Positions 13,334 through 19,416 of a stretch of DNA of 19,416 nt are shown piece by piece. Below the pieces are notes generated by a model. That model did no database searches, was not told the origin of the DNA, and saw nothing but the letters and a program-made list of their open reading frames with translations. Both the position numbers and the translations under genes were made by a program. Within the stretch, counting starts at the first letter, position 1. Every line of letters begins with the position of its first letter. The stretch comes from Simkania negevensis (GTDB taxonomy: Bacteria; Chlamydiota; Chlamydiia; Chlamydiales; JAFITR01), in the NCBI GenBank assembly GCA_017116025.1, contig JAFITR010000008.1:1-19416 (forward strand), written 5' to 3'.

Positions 13334-16300
13334 TTAACCTTCGTTTTTTCCCCCGTCAATAGCGGCCTGAATCGTAGTCATCCCTTCTTCAGCCCTTTGG
13401 CGATACTCCTCAAAGAGTTGTTGGGTTTCTTGAGAAGGAAGAGCTTTTAAAGCTTCTACATACAAAGTGTTAACCGATACAAGAGCTTCTTTTGCTTGCT
13501 CGAAGGAGAATCGAACATGTTTTTTTTCCTCTTCATTTAAGGTGGAGAGAGCAGAATTCATCTTTGAGAGCGCATTTATTACTGTTAAAATCGGAAAAAG
13601 TATCGATGCGTGACAAGCGAGCAATTTTTTATGAAAACCTTCTACCGAATGCTGACAGTGTTCAAGTCCGCTTAAGGTGCTTTTCAGTTCTAAATTGACA
13701 TGCCTATACAATAGAGGCAAAGGATGGTCTCTCCAATTTATTTCACTTTTTAATCTAAATTTTTTTCCGCCGTTATGAAGTAGGTAGTTCATCTCAATGT
13801 TCTTTAGCAGCATGTGAAGAGTACTGAATCGATTTTCATTCACCGAATCAGGATTGGAAAAAAAAGTTGACGGAGACTTCTTGTGTTTTTCTAATAAAAG
13901 TTGAAAAAGAGCTACAGGGGCAAGCTCACTTATTAACTCATAAAAGTTCGTTACCGTTTCATAATTTTTTTTCTCCTTGAGGGAGATCTGCCGAGGAGTT
14001 GTCGGCAGAAGAGCTCGCTGCCAGGTTCCATCCTGAAACACCTGAAAAAAAACTGAAGGAAAAAAAAGATTTCGTTGCTGTTTGAGCTCCTCCTCCGACG
14101 TCTGAGAAGGAACTGAAGAAAATGCACTCCTTTTTTCGTTCTCGAGGGCAGACTCCAAATCAAAAACAAAAGTGGGAGAAAGTTTGGAAAACGAATTAAT
14201 CGTAGGAACAGCGTTCAGAAGAGAAAAATTTAACTCTATCTGTTTTGCCATAAACTTTTTGAGAACAATTACTATCGATTCATTAAAGTATCGATTAGAA
14301 TCAAGATCTGGTTTTTCATAACGTATCCCAAAAAGAAACTGAATATATTTAGCAAATAAATTGTCTAGCCTTTCTGGAGAAGTCTCTTGCAACTGTTTAT
14401 CCAAAATTTTTTCTAAAAAGCGAGGCAGTTTAGAAAGCTTGTTGTTCTCACAGCATGTAAGGAGTAAAGTGTGCAAAACGAAGAAACCAGAAAAATCCTT
14501 TTGATTTAAGAAACGACTGCATAGATCAACGCATAGTTCTGTTTTTTCATCTTCTGAAAGCAGCGATCTGCGCCCTGCCTTTTCAAAAAAAATATCACAA
14601 GACATACTCTGCCAGTGATTCATGATTAATATGGACGTTTTCTGAGTCTCCTTTGATCCTTCTTCGGAACATCGATCAACTACTCTCCGACTGAAATCAG
14701 CCCATCTTCGATATCCACCCAGTATGACAGCTAGAGAAGCTCCTCGTTCTTTGTTTAATAGAGCCAACATAAATCTAAAATTTATGCTACTCAACCAATA
14801 GACAACAATCTCATAATCTTTCTTCAAGTCGCCTGCCTGTGGCATTGTCGATAGTGGGAAGGCCGCAAATTCAGAGAGAGATAGTTCTACCTCTCCAATG
14901 AAAAGGTTTATCTCTGGCAGAAGAAAGGGAAAGTTGGCTCTCTTGCAATTTGGATCTTTTTTGTAGAGCAGATTGAATACCACGTTCATAATATTCCACA
15001 AAATGAAACGAGGATCATCCTCAGCGCCAGCAACAGCGGTGTGAGGATCATCCTCAGCGCCAGCAACAGCGGTGCTCCGTATTTTAGGAAAGCATGAAGT
15101 AATCAACTTCAGCAGCGGAGGCATTATGAAGTCAAATTCCGGTTGAGGAGAATTGGCCTGAGTGTCAAAAGAGTTGACGAATATGACAAAAAGATTCCTC
15201 CTAAAGAGCAGAAGAATCATGTCAGAAAGCTTTTTGTTCAAAACACTTTCGTTGGATTCCGCAAACAGAAGAAATCTATCTAGATTGATTAAGAAGTAAC
15301 GAGCCTCAAACAGTTCGAGCGGCAACTCCTTTACGTCAATTGCTTTAAAAATTTCCTCAAGAAGAAGCTGTTGAAGTTGAAATAGCTCCCTTCCTTCTCT
15401 TTGTGATTCAGACAGATTGGATTGTTGAGCCAACTTAAGCAGCAAGCAGAAGGCAGTTATAAAGAGATCATTTTTTTTGGAAGAGGCCAATGATTCTGAC
15501 CTCGATGGGGGGTGGAGCAAGCTTGAATTAAAGAGAGCAAGGAGATCGTAGATGGCGCCGATCTTTTCACCTGTCCATTCTTTTTGTTCATCCATCTGTT
15601 TGTAGAGAAAATCAGCAAATTTTTCCCATTGATCAAACGTATGCAGGAAATGCCTTATTTTTTGAGTTGAGAAGTCGTTGTTATCTCTTTTTTGTTGAGT
15701 TGAAGAACGATCGTCATCTGTTTCTGATTGTGAAACATTTTGTCGGTATTTTCTGTATATGGAAAAGTAGGAGAAGAGAGTAGAGAAGATAAAATGAGGG
15801 TCAAAAGAGTTAACATGAGTAACAACAACGTTATCGAGCCAATAAAAAAACGCTTTCTTTTTTCTGGTTGAAAAGGAATTGAGAAGAGAGCCACTGATTT
15901 TTTCGATAAGGATGGAAAAGGCTCGAACAAGATCGGGGTTTTGTTGGAAAAAATCGCCCGTTATTTTGTCTACAATCGTTTCCGAAGCCTCTAACAAGGC
16001 ATCTTCATCATCCTGAATCTCGGCCCTAGCAAGAAACAAAAGAACGACTTCTAAATTTTTAAAAGCGACCTGATGTTTAGCCGCATATTTAGCAGCCAAA
16101 TCGATGCTCTTTTTATTTTTTAAACCGGCAATAGCAATTTTATTTTTGTAACAACAAATAACAAGTAGAGCAGCAGCTTTAGCACCTACTGTAGTTTCTG
16201 TATCAAGAGAAGCGAGCTGTTTATCTATAGCCTTTAATTGTTTGGGAAGAGAGCTTCTTAAGGCACTTTTAAAGACAAGAGATCCATTCCATAAGGCGAT

Positions 16301-19165
16301 TAAAGGGGATATCCAAGAAGGTCTCTTGTCTTGATCTTCTTTTATTTTTTCAAGCAGATCGACAAAAGGTTTTAGTGAATCAATCTCCTGTTCCAAAGAT
16401 TTATTCGAAGGAGTATCGACAACATATCTGTTAAGTTTTTCTTTTGCTTTATTAAAACGTTCCTCGAGCGCCCTAACAACCAGATCAGGAGGATTTTTAG
16501 CTCCATAATGGATAAGGGCCGCTTTTAAAAACGCATCATAAGAGTTATCCTTGGAGGAGAGTTCCTGCCTGTTTCTGGCTGAAAAATAATGAGCAGCAAC
16601 TTCTTGGGCGTTGACACCTGCGTGTACGGAAATATTGAGAATGAGATCGAGAACAACAAAGAAATCTTTCGACGGCTTGGTGCAAGCTTGTCTAATCAGC
16701 CGCTCAGAATCAAACAGGGCGTAATCGTTAGGCTGAAGTCTCCCCTCTTTATGTCTGCTCATAAGAAAGTCTAACAAATCAGGTGGAGCAATCTGCGACA
16801 GACTTTTTTTGTGTACAAAGAGAAACGAAAGAGCTTTTCTCTTCTCTTTGTCCCATAGAAACCTTACACGCTTCTCAAGCAACTCACCCGAAAATGCTTC
16901 TTCTTCAATTGCTTCTAATTTTGCTTCTGCCAACTTTTTATATTCTTTATCTGAATGAGTCAAAAGCTCTGTCCAAAAGGCAATACTATTTCGTATAGGA
17001 TCGAAAGTCCATTTTTGTTGAGAGGCAGCTCCCGATTGAGCGGCACCTTCTTGAGAAAGAGCGAAAAGATGAGAAATGGCACGGGAGATAATCGTTTCGT
17101 CTTTACTTTTTCCGCTTTTAGCCACAATAAATAACTCTTTCCATCTGCTTATTAAATCGCAAATAGCGTTCCAATCCAGGGCATCGACAAACGTTTTCTT
17201 GCCTGTTATCTTCTCTTCAAAGAGGAGGGAGGCTGTCTCCTCCATAAAAGAGCAGAGGATTGTTTTATCAGGAAACAAGCTCATTATCTTTAGGAAAGCT
17301 TCACGATAAGAAGGGCTGCGAAGATTTCGTTTTAGCAAGTGTTGCAAGACTTTCAATACTTTCTTTTTTTCCTCTGGCGCAAGAGTATCTTTCTCTTCTG
17401 CAAAATAATCTACGAACAACTTCTGAACGAAGTTATCTCGTGGAGGCTTCTGGCCTGTATCAGAAAAATGGAAATTGAAGAGCGCCAAAGAATCAAAAAA
17501 CACCTCGAGAGAAGCTTCTGGATTGTTACGAATGAACTTCCAAAAAAAGAGAATACTCACCTTATTAACAGAACTATCCTGTAAGAAAGAGCGGAATTGT
17601 ACAGCTTGCGAAATTTCCACATCGCGCTGCATGTATTCAGAATGTTTTACCTGTAAGACTCCCTTTTGAAGAGGTGGTGGTGGTGTATCATCATCGTCTT
17701 CTGCGGCCCACGACCCTGGATCACGTATCTCCTCTCCAAAAAAAACTTCAAGAAGAAGAGAATGAAGATCACTCGTTTCCTGTACTCCAATAGCTTCACA
17801 AAAAATTATTTGCTCAAGATCCCTATTTCTCAATTGTTCAAAAAAGCCCCTGATAAAAGCATCTTGTTTGGTGAGTCGAGGATCCTCTGAAGGGTTTAGA
17901 GTTAAGTCCGCAGGTATTGTCTGCGCTAGTTGTTGATATTGGTGAGAAGTCAACCCAGCTCCATTTGTCTGCCAACTCCAAAGGCGAAAAAGAAGGTAAA
18001 AAAACTGTCGCCTTTTTTCAGGAGGAAGAAGAGGGAGAAAAGAACGTCTAATAAAATCTTCTAGGAGAAGGCCCTTCTCTTTTAAGAGCGCGTATCGATA
18101 GCTAAGAGCTATCTCAAAAAAGATATGTGACGTCATTTTTGACGGGTTATCAGGAGTCCATTCTCTTTCTCCTTCTAGAGAAGAGATCCATTTCGTAACA
18201 ACGATGAGATTTTGCTGCTTTTCATCTACAGAAAGCATTTTAAAGTAGTCTATACCGGGAAGGGCAAATTCGCTGTTCTTTTCCAAGCTCTGGTATGTTT
18301 GAAGGGAAAGAGAGCCCAAATTCAAAACAACGGGGGAAGGAGTTTTTTCCCTCGAAAATTCAATAGCAAACAAAGAATGAGAGTCTGAGAGAAAATCCGC
18401 CTCTTCCAATCCTCTACGTACATCAATGGTTATCATACCTTCGCCAAGCTTCCAACGAAAACGTACATAAGGAGAGGAATAGCCCCGAGGGATATCTCTT
18501 GTACAACAGTAACGATCCTGGTTAAGTGCAGATGGTTGTTCTCTTTCCTCAATAGTCAATAGACTTTTTACAGACGACAAAGCAGCCGCGATATCTGAGG
18601 GTGGAACCTCCAAGGAGCTAACAATATGGCAACAGATAGCCAAGACAGCAGTTTGAGTAAATTCAAGTGGATAATCTTTTTTCAAAGTATGACAAAAAGC
18701 ATCTAGTGCTGAGGCAACGTTCTTTTTTGATTTGTCCAAGAGAGGGAATTTTTTACATAACATCTCTAAGAGAAAAGCTACTTTCTGCTCTTCTGGATCT
18801 CGAAAAAGAACTACACCTTGAAGATCCGGTATCGCTTGGACATCTAAAAAGAAAAATCCTCCTCTTAACCTCTCTGCAAAGGGACCATAAACAAAAGCGT
18901 CGGAAAAAGAAGTCAAAAGAGCAGATAAACTGCTCTTGTATCCACTTCGAGTTCCATCAGAGGAGGAGAGGGCGCAATACTCCGACATTTCTTTTAAACG
19001 ATCTCGATACAGCTGTACGAGAGGCAGAGAAGTTCTAGACTCTCTAGAACGAGCAGAGGTAGAATGTGCTGCAGGAGGAGCCTGGCCAGAAGAAGTAGCT
19101 GAAGTCGGCGGAACAGCAAATGCAGCAACGAAATTTCTAGAATGAGCAACGGGAGGAGAGGCCAT
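13334..19165 (-). CDS. Giant helix-rich protein of unknown function (1943 residues)
   Basis: No family recognised. The first ~48 residues are rich in Ser, Ala and Pro (MASPPVAHSRNF...) and look disordered, a common property of chlamydial type III secreted proteins. That export role is inference only. The rest appears almost wholly alpha-helical, with recurring amphipathic helices and a helix-start pattern like LAPEEKKKVL, LLPPEKRRQFF, LLSEDEKTEL and LNEEEKKHVRF, suggesting an alpha-solenoid scaffold. An acidic/proline linker (AAEDDDDTPPPP) lies near residues 488-500, a Gln/Asp/Asn-rich linker (SETDDDRSSTQQKRDNND) near 1150-1165, and an exact 11-residue tandem repeat near 1364-1386. No membrane segments or catalytic motifs are visible. 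ATG 19165 has only a weak GGAT ribosome site. The gene is A+T-rich like the 6128 gene and unlike the operon between them, and it converges on pfp across a strong hairpin. Confidence 0.85.
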   Translation of the reverse strand: MASPPVAHSRNFVAAFAVPPTSATSSGQAPPAAHSTSARSRESRTSLPLVQLYRDRLKEMSEYCALSSSDGTRSGYKSSLSALLTSFSDAFVYGPFAERLRGGFFFLDVQAIPDLQGVVLFRDPEEQKVAFLLEMLCKKFPLLDKSKKNVASALDAFCHTLKKDYPLEFTQTAVLAICCHIVSSLEVPPSDIAAALSSVKSLLTIEEREQPSALNQDRYCCTRDIPRGYSSPYVRFRWKLGEGMITIDVRRGLEEADFLSDSHSLFAIEFSREKTPSPVVLNLGSLSLQTYQSLEKNSEFALPGIDYFKMLSVDEKQQNLIVVTKWISSLEGEREWTPDNPSKMTSHIFFEIALSYRYALLKEKGLLLEDFIRRSFLPLLPPEKRRQFFYLLFRLWSWQTNGAGLTSHQYQQLAQTIPADLTLNPSEDPRLTKQDAFIRGFFEQLRNRDLEQIIFCEAIGVQETSDLHSLLLEVFFGEEIRDPGSWAAEDDDDTPPPPLQKGVLQVKHSEYMQRDVEISQAVQFRSFLQDSSVNKVSILFFWKFIRNNPEASLEVFFDSLALFNFHFSDTGQKPPRDNFVQKLFVDYFAEEKDTLAPEEKKKVLKVLQHLLKRNLRSPSYREAFLKIMSLFPDKTILCSFMEETASLLFEEKITGKKTFVDALDWNAICDLISRWKELFIVAKSGKSKDETIISRAISHLFALSQEGAAQSGAASQQKWTFDPIRNSIAFWTELLTHSDKEYKKLAEAKLEAIEEEAFSGELLEKRVRFLWDKEKRKALSFLFVHKKSLSQIAPPDLLDFLMSRHKEGRLQPNDYALFDSERLIRQACTKPSKDFFVVLDLILNISVHAGVNAQEVAAHYFSARNRQELSSKDNSYDAFLKAALIHYGAKNPPDLVVRALEERFNKAKEKLNRYVVDTPSNKSLEQEIDSLKPFVDLLEKIKEDQDKRPSWISPLIALWNGSLVFKSALRSSLPKQLKAIDKQLASLDTETTVGAKAAALLVICCYKNKIAIAGLKNKKSIDLAAKYAAKHQVAFKNLEVVLLFLARAEIQDDEDALLEASETIVDKITGDFFQQNPDLVRAFSILIEKISGSLLNSFSTRKKKAFFYWLDNVVVTHVNSFDPHFIFSTLFSYFSIYRKYRQNVSQSETDDDRSSTQQKRDNNDFSTQKIRHFLHTFDQWEKFADFLYKQMDEQKEWTGEKIGAIYDLLALFNSSLLHPPSRSESLASSKKNDLFITAFCLLLKLAQQSNLSESQREGRELFQLQQLLLEEIFKAIDVKELPLELFEARYFLINLDRFLLFAESNESVLNKKLSDMILLLFRRNLFVIFVNSFDTQANSPQPEFDFIMPPLLKLITSCFPKIRSTAVAGAEDDPHTAVAGAEDDPRFILWNIMNVVFNLLYKKDPNCKRANFPFLLPEINLFIGEVELSLSEFAAFPLSTMPQAGDLKKDYEIVVYWLSSINFRFMLALLNKERGASLAVILGGYRRWADFSRRVVDRCSEEGSKETQKTSILIMNHWQSMSCDIFFEKAGRRSLLSEDEKTELCVDLCSRFLNQKDFSGFFVLHTLLLTCCENNKLSKLPRFLEKILDKQLQETSPERLDNLFAKYIQFLFGIRYEKPDLDSNRYFNESIVIVLKKFMAKQIELNFSLLNAVPTINSFSKLSPTFVFDLESALENEKRSAFSSVPSQTSEEELKQQRNLFFPSVFFQVFQDGTWQRALLPTTPRQISLKEKKNYETVTNFYELISELAPVALFQLLLEKHKKSPSTFFSNPDSVNENRFSTLHMLLKNIEMNYLLHNGGKKFRLKSEINWRDHPLPLLYRHVNLELKSTLSGLEHCQHSVEGFHKKLLACHASILFPILTVINALSKMNSALSTLNEEEKKHVRFSFEQAKEALVSVNTLYVEALKALPSQETQQLFEEYRQRAEEGMTTIQAAIDGGKNEG
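15010..15075 (-). repeat. Exact 33-bp tandem duplication inside the giant gene
   Basis: Two adjacent 33-bp units begin at 15010 and 15043 (GAGGATCATCCTCAGCGCC...) and are essentially identical. On the minus strand they encode TAVAGAEDDPH then TAVAGAEDDPR. The unit is richer in G+C and Ala/Gly than its surroundings. The near identity means the duplication is recent and in frame. Confidence 0.9.
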
Positions 19166-19253
19166 ATTTATCCAAAAATTTGCTTGTTAAGGTTTTTTTT
19201 CAAGACAGAACAAAAAGTTTATCATAAAAATTGAATATTATCAACTAAACGGG
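19166..19253 (-). promoter_or_regulatory. Leader and possible promoter of the giant gene
   Basis: This A+T-rich stretch is read towards the ATG at 19165. On the minus strand TTGATA is followed after 15 nt by GATAAA, a poor -35/-10 pair with short spacing. A run of eight A residues lies between it and the start codon. The conserved CTTATAA..TATAAT block seen at 5879 and 8921 is absent, so expression may be controlled differently. This is a weak call. Confidence 0.25.
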
Positions 19254-19414
19254 CGATGCATATAAACCCGAAGATCACGAAGCCGCACGAAGAGAATAGA
19301 AAGAATAACGCAACTCCCAGAGGTTCCCGCTGGAATTGCTATTTGGTTAGTGATGGTCATTCCTTCGTGATGATGATGTGCATAGGTTTTCAGTCGCCCT
19401 CCGGGCTTCTCGAG
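19241..19414 (-). other. Open frame entering from the right edge, possibly the 3' end of a gene
   Basis: On the minus strand 57 codons are open from the window edge to TGA at 19241. They give LEKPGGRLKTYAHHHHEG, then MTITNQIAIPAGTSGSC, and a tail RLRDLRVYMHRPFS that comes from the interspersed repeat. The peptide is not one I recognise. The opposite strand is also open from ATG 19256 to the edge, so neither frame can be trusted. If the minus frame is real, its gene lies upstream of the giant gene in the same direction. The rest of the stretch shows no RNA gene that I can identify. Confidence 0.2.
19254..19278 (-). repeat. Third copy of the interspersed repeat, near the right edge
   Basis: It matches the copy at 3050-3075 at 21 of 25 positions (CGATGCATATAAACCCGAAGATCAC on the plus strand, given here as two overlapping-free parts CGATGCATATAAA and CCCGAAGATCAC). 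It lacks the second arm seen at 3110-3122. It overlaps the 3' end of an open frame on the minus strand, the same arrangement as in aroA. Confidence 0.65.
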
Positions 19415-19416
19415 TT

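Noticed and set aside
19032..19050. GTTCTAGA-CTC-TCTAGAAC inverted repeat and a second TTCTAGAA at 19134
   Set aside because: Both lie inside the coding sequence of the Arg/Ser-rich N-terminus and the stem is only 8 bp. Codon use for Ser-Arg pairs explains them without a regulatory role.
18667..19145. Plus-strand open frames under the 5' part of the giant gene
   Set aside because: Low-complexity Lys/Arg/Leu shadow frames. The minus frame is unbroken for 1943 codons.

Overview
The window looks like a chromosomal piece from a member of the Chlamydiota, most likely an environmental (amoeba- or arthropod-associated) chlamydia rather than a classical Chlamydia. This is inferred from a fused 3-dehydroquinase/shikimate dehydrogenase (AroDE) inside a compact shikimate operon, a ~544-residue pyrophosphate-dependent phosphofructokinase, and two very large, lysine/glutamate-rich proteins that I cannot place in any family. 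I see no transposase, phage gene, tRNA, rRNA or CRISPR array, and no gene-free stretch longer than about 300 bases.

Left region (1-5859, minus strand): a tightly packed operon read right to left: aroDE, aroA, a shikimate kinase gene, aroC, a pabA/trpG-type glutamine amidotransferase gene, then a DAHP synthase gene that runs off the left edge. Most junctions overlap by 4-17 nt. Together the genes supply six of the seven steps from phosphoenolpyruvate plus erythrose-4-phosphate to chorismate, plus a glutaminase subunit that would draw chorismate towards p-aminobenzoate/folate or anthranilate. AroB (3-dehydroquinate synthase) and the PabB/TrpE partner are not in the window.

Middle region: a ~270-bp divergent intergenic region holds a perfect 16-bp-stem palindrome and promoter-like sequences. 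It is followed on the plus strand by a 904-residue, A+T-rich orphan gene (6128-8842) with an internal ~90-residue duplication. Next is a plus-strand three-gene operon (8972-13230): a predicted lipoprotein with a degenerate alpha/beta-hydrolase fold, a 188-residue helical orphan, and PPi-phosphofructokinase.

Right region: a 30-bp-stem hairpin separates that operon from a convergent, A+T-rich minus-strand gene for a 1943-residue orphan (13334-19165), probably an alpha-helical solenoid with a disordered N-terminus. The last ~250 bp hold its leader and a short stretch open on both strands.

The main unexplained signals are: (1) a short interspersed repeat (core ATAAACGCGAAGATCGC) at 3050-3122, 13302-13315 and 19254-19278, one copy of which encodes the C-terminal tail of AroA; (2) a 25-bp promoter-like block 22/25 identical between the aro operon and the lipoprotein-phosphofructokinase operon, half of which recurs before the 904-residue gene; (3) the two giant orphan proteins, which share a recurring helix-start motif.
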